Shown here: positions 18,101 to 29,132 of the stretch, piece after piece
Position numbering within the stretch: position 1 is the first letter of the stretch
How the letters are laid out: every line of letters starts with the position of its first letter
NCBI GenBank assembly: GCA_020054325.1
Contig: JAGVLG010000019.1
Location: 1 to 43,449, forward strand
Source of the DNA: Gammaproteobacteria bacterium
GTDB taxonomy: Bacteria; Pseudomonadota; Gammaproteobacteria; UBA6186; Azoamicaceae
Reading direction: 5' to 3'
DNA: 43,449 nt
The notes under the pieces: model-generated
What the model saw: the letters and a program-made list of their open reading frames with translations, nothing else
Database searches by the model: none
What the model was told of the DNA's origin: nothing
Position numbers and translations under genes: made by a program

Positions 18101-19051
18101 ATGCACTTAGTTATCTTACTTTATGTATTATTCGCGAGCTTGTTTACTCTACAAAAGAACACCTTAAATTATTGCGAACCGTTTTTTTTGGTTGGCTCAC
18201 GCATGGTTTTTGCCGGGATTATTTTGCTCGGATATTTGTTGTACAAGAATCGCAACGTGCTTGGGAGTATTAAGGCAGGGCACATCAAAGGCATTTTTCT
18301 TCTAGCACTTAGCAATATCTATCTAACCAACATATTTGAGATTTGGGCGATTCAACATATGGTATCGTCTAAAGCCTGTCTGATTTATAGTTTATCGCCA
18401 TTTGTGTCTGCTTTAGTTGCTTTTCTAGTCTTGCGTGAAACTATGTCACGCAAAAAAACGCTTGGGATGTTGATTGGGTTCCTCGGGTTATTACCAATAA
18501 TCTTTACTCAAACACAAGATGAAGTCCTAGGTGGTACTTTCCTAATGTTCACTTTAGCAGAGCTATCTATTGTAGGTGCAGTATTCTGTAGTGTCTATGG
18601 CTGGATCCAACTTAAGAAGGTAATGCAAGATTATGAATACACGCCATTACTTGCGAATGGTTTAAGCATGACACTGGGTGGCTTACTTGCACTAGGACAC
18701 TCATATTTTGCGGGGGAAAACTGGGCACCGGTACCGGTAAGCGATGCATCATCCTACATGCTTAACACTTTGATCATGTGCTTAATATCAAATATTATTT
18801 GTTACAATTTATATGGCTACTTGTTGAAACGCTTTACTGCTACATTTATGTCGTTTGCAGGTTTAGTAACGCCAATATTTGCTTCGTTATTCGGATTTTT
18901 ATGGCTGCAAGAAGTCATTACATGGCACTTCTTTGTTTCAATTGCATTGTTTAGTTTAGGATTAATAATATTTTATCGTGAAGAAATCGCACAGAGTAAT
19001 GGGTTACAAGTGCGGGTTGCTTCTGAACTTCCTGAAAACGGCGTTGCTTAG
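18101..19051 (+). CDS. EamA/DMT-family transporter
   Basis: A 316-aa integral membrane protein with about ten hydrophobic helices in two similar halves, the plan of the drug/metabolite (DMT) superfamily EamA transporters. It starts directly in the first helix (MHLVILLYVLFASLFTLQK) and ends in a short hydrophilic tail. The substrate cannot be told from sequence; relatives export amino acids or other metabolites. It has its own candidate promoter and a GAAGAG ribosome site. It converges with uppP, 12 bp apart. Confidence 0.88.
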   Translation: MHLVILLYVLFASLFTLQKNTLNYCEPFFLVGSRMVFAGIILLGYLLYKNRNVLGSIKAGHIKGIFLLALSNIYLTNIFEIWAIQHMVSSKACLIYSLSPFVSALVAFLVLRETMSRKKTLGMLIGFLGLLPIIFTQTQDEVLGGTFLMFTLAELSIVGAVFCSVYGWIQLKKVMQDYEYTPLLANGLSMTLGGLLALGHSYFAGENWAPVPVSDASSYMLNTLIMCLISNIICYNLYGYLLKRFTATFMSFAGLVTPIFASLFGFLWLQEVITWHFFVSIALFSLGLIIFYREEIAQSNGLQVRVASELPENGVA

Positions 19052-19063
19052 ACATGGCCAAGG

Positions 19064-20784
<1,721 letters not shown>

Positions 20785-20792
<8 letters not shown>

Positions 20793-21228
20793 GATTTTCT
20801 CGTGATTTGTTAAGTTGTGCGGCGTCTTTAAAAGTATGCCAAGCTAAAGTGGCACACTTAACACGGCTTGGGAATTCTCGCACTCCGGCCAGAGCAATTA
20901 ATTTGCCTAAGCCGCTTGGGGCGGGATCCTCAGTAGTTAATAAATGTTGAAATTGTAAAAAAATATTTTGTGCTTCTTGTAAAGTTTTGCCCTTTAATAT
21001 TTCTGACATAATTGATGCAGAAGCAGTTGATATTGCACATCCTTTCGAAATAAAACTGATGTCTTTTATAATATCATTATCAAGCAAAAGATAAACATGG
21101 ATCTTATCGCCACATAATGGGTTGAAACCCTCAGCATCATGGTTGGAGTTCGGCATGACGTGGCAATTGCGTGGCTCGGTGCCATGATCAATAATTAATT
21201 CTTGATATAAATTGTTAATGTTATCCAT
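20785..21228 (-). CDS. sufU: SufU, zinc-dependent sulfur-relay / IscU-like protein
   Basis: A 147-aa protein of the SufU/IscU fold with Cys39 (PLCGD), Asp41, Cys64 (GCAIS) and Cys125 (VKCATL), the ligand pattern of SufU. A stretch between Cys64 and Cys125 is longer than in IscU, another SufU trait. In Bacillus, SufU carries zinc and takes persulfide from SufS. The frame opens at 21339, but the ATG at 21228 gives the canonical N-terminus (MDNINNLYQELIIDH) and starts just after the sufS stop. It overlaps the Rieske gene downstream. Confidence 0.93.
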
Positions 21229-21229
21229 A

Positions 21230-22459
21230 TTAACGCCTAAAAATCTTATGTACGTTTTGTAACGCATCACATAATTGATCAACTTCTTGGATGGTATTAT
21301 ACAGCCCAAACGAGGCACGCACCGTGCCTGTAATTCCAAAAGAATCCATCAATGGCATATTACAATGGTGTCCAGTGCGAACTGCAACTCCATACTCGTT
21401 TACTATAGTGCCAATATCATGTGGATGTATATCATCTAGAGTAAAACTCACGATGGGGGCTTTATTTTTTGCTGTTCCCCAAAATTTAAGGTGCGGAAGT
21501 TCTTGTAAGCGTTGCACACAGTATTCAAGCAATACTTTTTCATGTTGTGCAATAGCCTTATGATCTAAATGCGCTAGGTAATCTAATGCCGCATGCCAGC
21601 CAATTGCGTCTGCAACTGATGGGGTGCCAGCCTCAAACTTGAAAGGTAGTGAATTATAAGTAATCTTTTCAAAAGTTACTTGTAAAATCATATCGCCACC
21701 GCCCTGATAAGGTGGCATTTGCTCTAACCACTTTTGTTTTGCGTATAACAAACCAACTCCCATCGGCCCGTAGCATTTATGTGCAGATAGCACATAAAAA
21801 TCACAATCTAAATCTTGAACGTCTATTTTTATGTGAGCAGCTGCTTGAGCACCATCAATTAATACTGGAATATTTCTTTCATGTGCTTTGGATATTATTT
21901 CCTTAACAGGATTAATTGTGCCTAAAGAATTTGATATATGGGTTACTGCAACTATTTTAGTTCTTTCCGAAAAGATCGCATCTAAATTACTTAGCTCTAA
22001 TTCACCGTTGTTATTTACTGGAATAATTCGTAATTCTGCACCGCTGCGTTCACACAGTAGCTTCCAAGGCACAATATTAGAATGATGCTCCATTTGTGTT
22101 AAAACAATTTCATCGCCCTGTTTTACGAATTGCTGGCCAAAGCTGGTTGCTACCAAGTTGATCGCCTCAGTGGTGCCGCGCACGAATATGCATTCGTTGC
22201 TATGTTTAGCATTGATAAACTGCTGTAAGCGTTGTCTCGCGCCCTCATAAGCCTCAGTTGCAGATTCGCTTAAAAAGTGTACGCCGCGGTGCACGTTAGC
22301 ATTAATAGCGCTATAATAATCCTCAATGGCATCAAGCATCAGCTGCGGTTTTTGCGTAGTTGCGGCATTATCTAAATACGCTAGTGGTTTACCAAATACT
22401 TTAGTTTTAAGTGCTGGAAAATCCTGGCGAATTTTATCAATATATTTAATAATATCCAT
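21230..22459 (-). CDS. sufS: Cysteine desulfurase SufS
   Basis: A 409-aa PLP enzyme of the group II desulfurases. PLP binds Lys228 in SAHKCYGPMG, and the catalytic persulfide cysteine is Cys366 in RTGHHC. It removes sulfur from L-cysteine as a persulfide and passes it, probably through SufU, to the SufBCD scaffold. Length matches E. coli SufS (406 aa). Its start codon overlaps the sufD stop (TAATG), showing tight translational coupling. All active-site residues are intact. Confidence 0.96.
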   Translation of the reverse strand: MDIIKYIDKIRQDFPALKTKVFGKPLAYLDNAATTQKPQLMLDAIEDYYSAINANVHRGVHFLSESATEAYEGARQRLQQFINAKHSNECIFVRGTTEAINLVATSFGQQFVKQGDEIVLTQMEHHSNIVPWKLLCERSGAELRIIPVNNNGELELSNLDAIFSERTKIVAVTHISNSLGTINPVKEIISKAHERNIPVLIDGAQAAAHIKIDVQDLDCDFYVLSAHKCYGPMGVGLLYAKQKWLEQMPPYQGGGDMILQVTFEKITYNSLPFKFEAGTPSVADAIGWHAALDYLAHLDHKAIAQHEKVLLEYCVQRLQELPHLKFWGTAKNKAPIVSFTLDDIHPHDIGTIVNEYGVAVRTGHHCNMPLMDSFGITGTVRASFGLYNTIQEVDQLCDALQNVHKIFRR

Positions 22460-23400
22460 TAACGATCCTTTATAACATTGGTTACATATGCAGCAACCTT
22501 TTCAATATGACAACCAGCTATTACAGGATATATAAAGCCGTCTATGAGCATGGCTGTAGCAGTAGCTAAATCTATACCGCGCGATCTAATATAAAATAAT
22601 GCTGCTTCATCGAGCTGCCCTGTAGAAGAGCCATGGGTACAGCGCACATCATCATTAAATATTTCTAATTCGGGTTTATTGGTTGCTTGTGCTTTGGCAG
22701 AGCATATTAAATTTTTAATTTGTAATTCAGCCACTGTTTTGCTTGCGCCAGGGTGCACAATAATTTTACCAGAGAGATCTGTGCTTGAATTATCTTTTAG
22801 AACATTCCTAGTAATAGTATTGCTAGTACAATGCTTGGCTTTATGTTCAATTTTTAAATATACTTCCTGTACTTCAGCCTTATTGGTGTAAGCTAAACTG
22901 CCAAGACTGCAATGTGCACCTTCACCTTGTAATAGCATATGTAACTCAATTCGACTACGACCGCCACCAAATGAAAACACGCTGCTTTCTACATGACTAT
23001 CCTCGTTTTGAATAATCTGAGTTTGGTTATGTTGCAAAATATTTTCATAAGGACTAGCGTGATCCAGGATACAATGTTGTAATCTCGCATTAGCATCACA
23101 TTCTATTTTAGTTTGTACATGGTTGGTGCAATTCTGTTGATCGCTTATTAAATATTCGATTATTTGCACTTGCGAATTTTTTCCAATAAATATGCTATTG
23201 TTAGAATAGTTGGCATTAGCCGCAGTATTTATTATTACAATTGGATCTATTAGCTTTACATTATCTGCAATTTTAATTTCAAAGCCTGAGCCGTTTACTG
23301 TAGCCATTAGTAAGTCACTAGTAGTTGGCACAACTTGCCCACAGCCATCATGCCAAATATAAGTATAAGGGGAGTCGATCCCTAAAGCATGTTCAGTCAT
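22459..23400 (-). CDS. sufD: SufD, Fe-S scaffold subunit
   Basis: A 313-aa SufBD-family beta-helix protein, shorter than E. coli SufD (423 aa); mainly the variable N-terminal region is reduced. The C-terminal core is typical: the DDVRCTHGSSTGQLDEAALFYIRSRGI block with the conserved His of SufD, followed by a short helical tail. SufD joins SufB and SufC to form the complex on which nascent clusters are built. It begins immediately after the sufC stop and overlaps sufS by one base. Confidence 0.93.
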   Translation of the reverse strand: MTEHALGIDSPYTYIWHDGCGQVVPTTSDLLMATVNGSGFEIKIADNVKLIDPIVIINTAANANYSNNSIFIGKNSQVQIIEYLISDQQNCTNHVQTKIECDANARLQHCILDHASPYENILQHNQTQIIQNEDSHVESSVFSFGGGRSRIELHMLLQGEGAHCSLGSLAYTNKAEVQEVYLKIEHKAKHCTSNTITRNVLKDNSSTDLSGKIIVHPGASKTVAELQIKNLICSAKAQATNKPELEIFNDDVRCTHGSSTGQLDEAALFYIRSRGIDLATATAMLIDGFIYPVIAGCHIEKVAAYVTNVIKDR

Positions 23401-24161
23401 TTACTCTGCTGCCTTTTCTTTAATCCAAGCATATCCTTTGGATTCTAATTCTGTCGCCAAGTTCTTGTCGCCAGAATAAATTAATTTGCCATCATCCATA
23501 ACATGAATAAAATCTGGGGTTATATAATTTAACATGCGTTGATAGTGAGTTATTAATAGTATGGAGCGTTGCGGGTTGCGCAGTACATTAACACCATTTG
23601 AAACATCTTTTAATGCGTCAATATCTAAGCCAGAATCTGTTTCATCGAGAATAGCTAATTTAGGCTCTAGCATGAGCATTTGTAAAATTTCGTTACGCTT
23701 TTTTCGCCACCAGAAAAACCTTCGTTAATCGAGCGATAAAGGAAGTCTTGATCCATATTTAGCAGTGCCATTTTTTCTTTAATTATTTCCAAGAATTCTA
23801 CAGCGTCATATGGAACTAGGTTTTGATATTTTCGCACTGCATTCACCGCAGTTTTAATAAATTGAACGTTACTTACGCCAGGAATTGCTACTGGATATTG
23901 AAAACTTAAAAACATTCCTTCATGAGCACATTCTTCCGGCTCTACATCTGTTATATCTTTACCATTAAATTGAATTTTGCCAGACTCAATTTTATATTCG
24001 CTGTGCCTGGCTAATACATTTGCTAAGGTACTTTTACCAGAGCCATTTGGCCCCATGATAGCATGTACTTCACCGGGATTTATTACTAAATTCAACCCCT
24101 TAATTATAGTTTTGTTTTCTACTGATACAACCAGATCAGAAATCTTAAGCATAGGTATCAT
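23401..24161 (-). pseudogene. sufC: SufC ATPase, split by a frameshift in a poly-A run
   Basis: The sequence encodes all of SufC but in two frames. The first part carries Walker A GPNGSGKST (37-45) and the signature FSGGEK (149-154). It then runs off frame into [10 protein letters not shown] and stops. The second frame supplies the expected continuation (…[24 protein letters not shown], with Walker B and D-loop) to the C-terminus. The break is at six A residues (plus-strand T run 23699-23704). One more A would read [11 protein letters not shown], the family consensus, and give 253 aa. The operon is otherwise intact and SufC is the essential ATPase of SufBCD, so a homopolymer sequencing error is the likeliest explanation. 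A real mutation or slippage is possible. The ATG at 24161 overlaps the sufB stop (ATGA); the ATG at 24152 has better GGA spacing and matches the family start. Confidence 0.9.
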
Positions 24162-25597
24162 CCTACTGCTCCTTCTAAGTTTACTGCTAATAATTTTTGT
24201 GCTTCTACGGCAAATTCCATAGGTAATTCCTTGAAAACTTGCTTGCAGAAACCGTTTACAATTAATGAAATTGCATCTTCTTCGCTAATGCCACGCTGCC
24301 GACAATAAAATAATTGTTCTTCACTAATTTTGGTAGTAGTTGCCTCATGCGCTATGTTAGCAAATTGATTCTTTGATTTAATGGTTGGCACAGTATGTGC
24401 GCCACATTTATCACCTAATAATAATGAATCACACTGGGTGAAATTTTTAGCATTAGCTGCGCGCGGACTTACATCAACTAAACCGCGGAAAGTATTTTGA
24501 CTTTTGCCAGCAGCAATTCCTTTAGCAATAATAGTGCTTGAAGTGTTGGCACCAATATGAATCATTTTGGTTCCTGTGTCTGCTTGTTGGTAATTATTTG
24601 TTAAAGCAACCGAGTAAAATTCTCCAATGCTATTTTCTCCTAGTAAAATTACACTGGGGTATTTCCAAGTAATCGCAGATCCGGTTTCAATTTGCGTCCA
24701 GGAGATCTTCGAGTTTTTACCACGGCAATGACCGCGTTTAGTTACAAAATTGTAAATACCGCCTTTGCCTTCTTTATCACCCGGATACCAATTTTGTACT
24801 GTGGAATATTTTATTTCGGCATTATCTAAAGCAATTAATTCTACGACGGCAGCATGTAATTGATTTTCATCGCGCATTGGTGCTGAACAACCTTCTAGAT
24901 AGCTTACATAACTTCCTGGTTCGGCAATAATTAAAGTGCGTTCAAATTGTCCAGTAGCAACAGCATTAATTCTAAAATAAGTTGATAGCTCCATCGGACA
25001 GCGTACGCCTTCAGGAATATAACAAAATGAACCATCAGTAAATACTGCAGCATTCAAACAGGCAAAGAAGTTATCGCTGTATGGCACAACTGAACCAAAA
25101 TATTTCTGTATTAAATCAGGATATTTTTGGATTGCTTCTGAAATGGAGCAGAAAATCACACCAGCCCTAGCGAGTTTTTCCTTAAATGTTGTTGCAACAG
25201 AAACACTATCGAATACTGCATCAACCGCAACTCCTGCTAGCCACTCCTGTTCGCGTAATGGTATCCCAAGTTTTTCATAGGTTTTTAGAATCTCTGGATC
25301 AACTTCATCTAAACTTTTAAGATTTTTAGGTTTGGGGGCAGAGTAGTAAATAATATCCTGATAATTAATGGTTGGATATGTTACATTTGCCCAGGTTGGT
25401 TCTTTAAGGGTTAACCAATGCTGATATGCTTTTAAACGCCACTCTAGCATGAATTCAGGTTCATTTTTTTTGTGTGAAATAAAACGAATAATATCCTCAT
25501 TTAAACCTGGCGGGGCATTGTCAGAAGCAACATCAGTTGCGAAGCCTGCGGTGTATTGTTGTTCAACGATTACATTTAATTCAGATTTTTTAGTCAT
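24158..25597 (-). CDS. sufB: SufB, Fe-S scaffold subunit
   Basis: A 479-aa SufB protein, near the 495 aa of E. coli SufB. The C-terminal third is highly conserved, with [17 protein letters not shown] carrying the cysteine equivalent to the cluster-building Cys405 of E. coli and the [17 protein letters not shown] block. SufB accepts sulfur from the desulfurase pathway and assembles the nascent Fe-S cluster within SufBC2D. An AGGAG ribosome site lies 7 nt before the ATG and within the end of the regulator gene, which it overlaps by 8 bp. Its stop overlaps the sufC start. Confidence 0.96.
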   Translation of the reverse strand: MTKKSELNVIVEQQYTAGFATDVASDNAPPGLNEDIIRFISHKKNEPEFMLEWRLKAYQHWLTLKEPTWANVTYPTINYQDIIYYSAPKPKNLKSLDEVDPEILKTYEKLGIPLREQEWLAGVAVDAVFDSVSVATTFKEKLARAGVIFCSISEAIQKYPDLIQKYFGSVVPYSDNFFACLNAAVFTDGSFCYIPEGVRCPMELSTYFRINAVATGQFERTLIIAEPGSYVSYLEGCSAPMRDENQLHAAVVELIALDNAEIKYSTVQNWYPGDKEGKGGIYNFVTKRGHCRGKNSKISWTQIETGSAITWKYPSVILLGENSIGEFYSVALTNNYQQADTGTKMIHIGANTSSTIIAKGIAAGKSQNTFRGLVDVSPRAANAKNFTQCDSLLLGDKCGAHTVPTIKSKNQFANIAHEATTTKISEEQLFYCRQRGISEEDAISLIVNGFCKQVFKELPMEFAVEAQKLLAVNLEGAVG

Positions 25598-26024
25598 GAC
25601 GCATCTCCTGCGTTACAGCTATGGGCTTAGCATGTAGATCGCTTAATTTTATCGTTTGTAACGCAGCTACAATGGTATTATTAATTTGCACCCATGGTGC
25701 ATTAATAGTACAGCTATTAAAAATGGCGCAGTGGTTGGATCCTAAGGTACAATCCATAATGGCTAATGGTCCTTCTATACTCTCGATTATTTCAATTGCA
25801 GAAATTTCGGATGGCCCCTTAGTTAACTTATAGCCCCCAGTCGAACCGCGCTGCGACTCCAGCAAACCACGCTTAGCGAGCCTTTTTAAAAGCTTAGCTG
25901 TGGTTGGCTTAGCAATATGGGTATTGAGTGCAATATCACTGGTTTGTGCTAAACGCTCTGGATCCCTACCGATATATGCCATTATTACTAAGGCATAGTC
26001 TGTAAGCTTCGAAATTCTGATCAT
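25590..26024 (-). CDS. Rrf2-family SUF operon regulator (SufR/IscR-like)
   Basis: A 144-aa Rrf2 transcription factor. The N-terminal winged helix begins with the typical [16 protein letters not shown], and three cysteines at 92, 99 and 105 (C-x6-C-x5-C) can hold an Fe-S cluster. Spacing differs slightly from IscR (C-x5-C-x5-C). Such regulators sense Fe-S status and control the downstream suf genes. It is first in the operon and overlaps sufB by 8 bp, so it is autoregulated if it controls the operon. The ATG at 26024 gives the canonical start but has only a weak AAGA upstream; a strong AAGGAGG lies nearly 40 nt further upstream. Confidence 0.93.
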   Translation of the reverse strand: MIRISKLTDYALVIMAYIGRDPERLAQTSDIALNTHIAKPTTAKLLKRLAKRGLLESQRGSTGGYKLTKGPSEISAIEIIESIEGPLAIMDCTLGSNHCAIFNSCTINAPWVQINNTIVAALQTIKLSDLHAKPIAVTQEMRHD

Positions 26025-26061
26025 GTTCTTTTGTTAAAATTGGTACTAACTTAGTCCCCAA
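25966..26061 (-). other. Possible 31-codon leader ORF upstream of the SUF regulator
   Basis: A TTG at 26061 lies 5 nt after a perfect AAGGAGG. It opens a 31-codon frame that stops inside the regulator gene in a different frame. Translation of it could affect initiation at the regulator ATG. It may also be a chance frame beside a purine-rich sequence. Confidence 0.25.
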
Positions 26062-26084
26062 TCTTTCCTCCTTGCAGGATTATA
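26040..26084 (-). promoter_or_regulatory. SUF operon -10 box and IscR-type palindrome
   Basis: On the minus strand a perfect TATAAT (26079-26084) is followed by an imperfect palindrome (26040-26061). Its core GACTAAGTTAGTA differs from the GACT-N5-AGTC core of type 1 IscR sites only at the last base and one central position. The 5-1-5 half-sites ACTAA/TTAGT are exact. No good -35 is seen. The site would fall just downstream of the start point, suitable for repression by the Rrf2 protein encoded next. Confidence 0.45.
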
Positions 26085-26214
26085 AACTATTTAGAACTAT
26101 TTTTGTACCATAAGGTATTAATCTTAATGTTCTAGCTGAATAAAATTAGATCAGAATTAGCGCAAACTAGTGTATTAATGATACATACTAAAGCCTGTCA
26201 AAAAACTGTCGATA

Positions 26215-26243
26215 TTACCTGTAGTAGATAAAGCTACAGGTAA
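26215..26243 (+). promoter_or_regulatory. Perfect hairpin covering the ribosome site of the DUF4015 lipoprotein
   Basis: TTACCTGTAG and CTACAGGTAA are exact reverse complements (10-bp stem, 9-nt loop). The stem ends 4 nt before the ATG at 26248. The only Shine-Dalgarno-like AGG (26238-26240) is inside the 3' arm. In RNA it would block translation unless opened; in DNA it is a strong dyad for a repressor. Confidence 0.55.
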
Positions 26244-26247
26244 CAAG

Positions 26248-27246
26248 ATGCTAAGGTTTGGAAAAAATAGTTCGTTAATGGTCATATGCACTGCTCTTGC
26301 AGGGTGTGCGCCACATAACGCACGGCCGTACGACCATGCCTTATCAAGTACTGCTGAGGTCGCAGCTTTTGAGTTTACCAACCCAAATTATGCGCTGCAC
26401 AAAAATGGATCTGAAGCATTTCAGCTACAACGTCGCGCTAGCTTTAATAGTAAGGTCAAAGGAATTTATATTGCACAAAGTACTTTAGAAAACCGCGAAT
26501 ACCTGCAATATTTGATCGATCAATCGCAACAAACTGGCATTAATACTTTTGTCGTAGATTTAAATGTAGTTACCAATACTTATGAAAGAAATATTCTACT
26601 AATCAAGAACAGTGGGATCCGGTATGTAGCAAGGATCAGATTACTTGCAGCAGAGGTTAACGAGGAGCAGCTTAAGTCTGAAGCATACTGGTTAAGTAGA
26701 TTTCGTATGGTTGAGGCTGCATTGAATCTAGGTGCTGAAGAAATTCAGTTGGATTATGATCATCATGGTAACATTAATAACTTGGCTGCTTTAAATTCTA
26801 TAGAAGTTCAAAAGATGCTTAGTTGGTTTAAAAATAAAATTGGTAACCAAGCAAAATTGCAGGCGGATGTTCATGGCATACATGAATTTAATACGATACC
26901 ATCAAAGCATCATGGTAATAGCAACACTGCATTTAATATCGATGCTTGTTGTCCTGTGCTATATCCAACACGTTTTGAACCTTATCGTGAACATGCTAAA
27001 CGCCCCTTTGAACTAGTATATACAGCATTGACCAAATTTAAAAATACGTTTGATGGTGCTACGCCATTTGAAATATACCCATATATTGAAGTATCAAATT
27101 ATAGACATAAATTTTCAGAGCAACAATTACAAGGTTATATACACAGCCAAATAGCTGCAGTTGAAGCTGCAAAAGCCGATGGCTGGTATGCATGGAATGC
27201 TAATAATAAATATGATAACTTGTTTGCCATTCTGAAAGAGGGTTAA
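26248..27246 (+). CDS. DUF4015 putative glycosidase-like lipoprotein
   Basis: A 332-aa predicted lipoprotein. The signal peptide ends in lipobox LAGC with Cys20. From about 65 the DUF4015 pattern begins: KGIYIAQ, then a helix and INTFVVDLN, later PVLYPTRFEPY and the closing DGWYAWNANNKYDNL (family form GWxxWNxxNxY). The fold resembles TIM-barrel glycoside hydrolases, but activity of the family is not established to my knowledge. The acidic LDYDHHG could be part of an active site. It should sit on the envelope. It diverges from the SUF operon, and translation may be controlled by the leader hairpin just upstream. It converges with the next gene, 7 bp apart. Confidence 0.87.
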   Translation: MLRFGKNSSLMVICTALAGCAPHNARPYDHALSSTAEVAAFEFTNPNYALHKNGSEAFQLQRRASFNSKVKGIYIAQSTLENREYLQYLIDQSQQTGINTFVVDLNVVTNTYERNILLIKNSGIRYVARIRLLAAEVNEEQLKSEAYWLSRFRMVEAALNLGAEEIQLDYDHHGNINNLAALNSIEVQKMLSWFKNKIGNQAKLQADVHGIHEFNTIPSKHHGNSNTAFNIDACCPVLYPTRFEPYREHAKRPFELVYTALTKFKNTFDGATPFEIYPYIEVSNYRHKFSEQQLQGYIHSQIAAVEAAKADGWYAWNANNKYDNLFAILKEG

Positions 27247-27253
27247 ACTTAAA

Positions 27254-29044
27254 TTACGTCAATCTTCGTGCATACCTCTGCGTATTTGGATCATGCTTTA
27301 AACCGTATTGAGGATAATCCTTAACATCATCCTTGGTTAATAAAGGCTCACTTACTGGGGCGCCACTGTATTTAAATGTCATTGCCTGCGAAACATTGAT
27401 ATTATGCTTTGGGTTAATGCCAATGGTTTTATGTAATAAATCAAGAGTATCCTTCAGGAAAATTTGCAGCTCTGCTTGATTCTTAATAGAATAGGTACGG
27501 GTGGTACCGTCGTTTAATTCAATTCTCACACAATTTTCTACAACTGGATCAAAATCAATTTTGTTAGCGTGCCATTTTGGCATAGTATATGTCAGAAACT
27601 CTAGGTAAAAAACAAATTCATGCAGTAATTGCCGATATTCTGGCATACTAGGATCCGCTTCAAAGCGAGATCGTGCAAAAACTCTAGAGGCTGAAGAATC
27701 TTGATCCAGACTGTTGCGATAATAAACTAGACTGAAACCACCAGCCATGCGCACAATTCGTTGTTCTGTTGCTGATGTATTTTTAGATGGTATAGTAATA
27801 TTAGACTTTGCATGCCCATAATCTTTAAAACACGCAAAAACCCATTGCTCAAAACTGCTATAATCAATAACGGCAGGATTAGAAGGCTCGCCAGAGCAAT
27901 CTCTAAAAATTACAGCATACCAGTTGTTATGAGGGTGACTAGATTTTGCTAATTCAGCAAGAGCATGATCAGCATTTAGCATATCCAGTTCTTTCGATAA
28001 TTTTGTATCTTTAGTATTACCATTAAATTTACCATGTATTTCAAATAGCATATTAAATCCGTGAGTAGATCTAACTCCGCCAAAGAAATTATACTTTAGG
28101 TTCCGCTCCTTTTTTGTTACCCCACAAAGTTGCAGCAAATACTCGGATGTAGTCGGAGCAATTACCGCAATATTTGCTTGTGATGCAGAACAATTTGAAT
28201 TTAAAAGAGAATCTACATCTATGATATTAGGAAGCTGTGGTGCTGGTGGCGATATTCCAGTGTTTAAAGAAGATTGCGGGGATGTGCTATTAATTCGCAA
28301 AAATGGTAGTATTTCTGCAGTGAATGCTTTGAATGCAGCAATATCGTTCAACAAATACGTTTTCTTATTGCCATTGCTCAATTCTATCATTACCACACGT
28401 TGTTGGGCATCAAATATAACGTTATCACTTGGCCAAGAATTAATTCTATCTAGTATATCTTCAATAGAGTGTGCCAGAACTAAAAGTCCATCCTGCAGAG
28501 AGTTTATATTGGGAATACGATGCTCAATTGTAACTTTTGAGGTGATGGGCTTTTGTGAATTTCTATCTGTTGTGCTATGTAGCAAAACTAATTTATAAGA
28601 GCCATAAATACCGGTTAATCTTATATCTGAAGTTTTCGCTACGCTATGCTGGTTGATTCGAGATGGCACAGAATGCTTTTGTACTGGATTATATACTTCC
28701 TTTGGCTCTGGGAATCCTAAGGACTTACAACAATCACGAACAAACATATATAAGGCTGTGTAATCGTATATGCGGTAATTGAATACATCATTGCCAATTT
28801 TAATACCGCCATTGCCATGCAAAAAAGTTGGGTTACGTCCATGAGCGGCTAGATCAAGATCTGCCATAAGCATGTTAATTACTTGCTGTTTGTTGGAACT
28901 GTCCTCGGTAATAATTATTTCTTGCTCTGTACGCTTAACATGGAAGTCTACTAAAACACCCCAATCCCAATACCCCGTATCTGTATGGCAAAATTCATAA
29001 TTTGCGAAAATTCGAATCTTTCTAGGATCAATTTCAGTAGGCAT
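27254..29044 (-). CDS. Hypothetical protein with an internal A-B-A'-B' duplication
   Basis: About 596 aa, no signal peptide and no recognised family. The protein appears to be two similar halves. Residues ~93-114 (VFNYRIYDYTALYMFVRDCCK) resemble ~394-412 (PAVIDYSSFEQWVFACFKD). Residues ~211-253 (VIFD...VVMIELSNGNKKTYLLNDIAAFKAF...LPFL) resemble ~499-541 (IDFD...VRIELNDGTTRTYSIKNQAELQIF...LDLL). Each module seems to be strands followed by a helix, a strand pair and another helix. The frame opens with GTG at 29056, but the ATG at 29044 has GGAG with 6-nt spacing and is preferred. Numbering here counts from the GTG. Isolated on the minus strand, it is not clearly in an operon. Confidence 0.8.
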   Translation of the reverse strand: MPTEIDPRKIRIFANYEFCHTDTGYWDWGVLVDFHVKRTEQEIIITEDSSNKQQVINMLMADLDLAAHGRNPTFLHGNGGIKIGNDVFNYRIYDYTALYMFVRDCCKSLGFPEPKEVYNPVQKHSVPSRINQHSVAKTSDIRLTGIYGSYKLVLLHSTTDRNSQKPITSKVTIEHRIPNINSLQDGLLVLAHSIEDILDRINSWPSDNVIFDAQQRVVMIELSNGNKKTYLLNDIAAFKAFTAEILPFLRINSTSPQSSLNTGISPPAPQLPNIIDVDSLLNSNCSASQANIAVIAPTTSEYLLQLCGVTKKERNLKYNFFGGVRSTHGFNMLFEIHGKFNGNTKDTKLSKELDMLNADHALAELAKSSHPHNNWYAVIFRDCSGEPSNPAVIDYSSFEQWVFACFKDYGHAKSNITIPSKNTSATEQRIVRMAGGFSLVYYRNSLDQDSSASRVFARSRFEADPSMPEYRQLLHEFVFYLEFLTYTMPKWHANKIDFDPVVENCVRIELNDGTTRTYSIKNQAELQIFLKDTLDLLHKTIGINPKHNINVSQAMTFKYSGAPVSEPLLTKDDVKDYPQYGLKHDPNTQRYARRLT

Positions 29045-29132
29045 AATTTTCTCCACTTCAATGGCTCTGTTTAGAGATTAATTTAACACAGCAATGCTAT
29101 TTTTTGTAATAGATTTTTAAAAATTTAATAAG

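Noticed and set aside
23667-23679. Programmed -1 frameshifting as the normal way to make SufC
   Set aside because: The shift belongs at the six-A run (23699-23704), but the zero-frame codons there (GAA AAA AGC) do not form the standard X-XXY-YYZ heptamer, and SufC is not known to use frameshifting; kept only as a possibility.
29066-29132. AT-rich inverted repeat after the TPR-methyltransferase gene as a terminator
   Set aside because: The stem is only A/T pairs and no stable hairpin with a T-run is seen.
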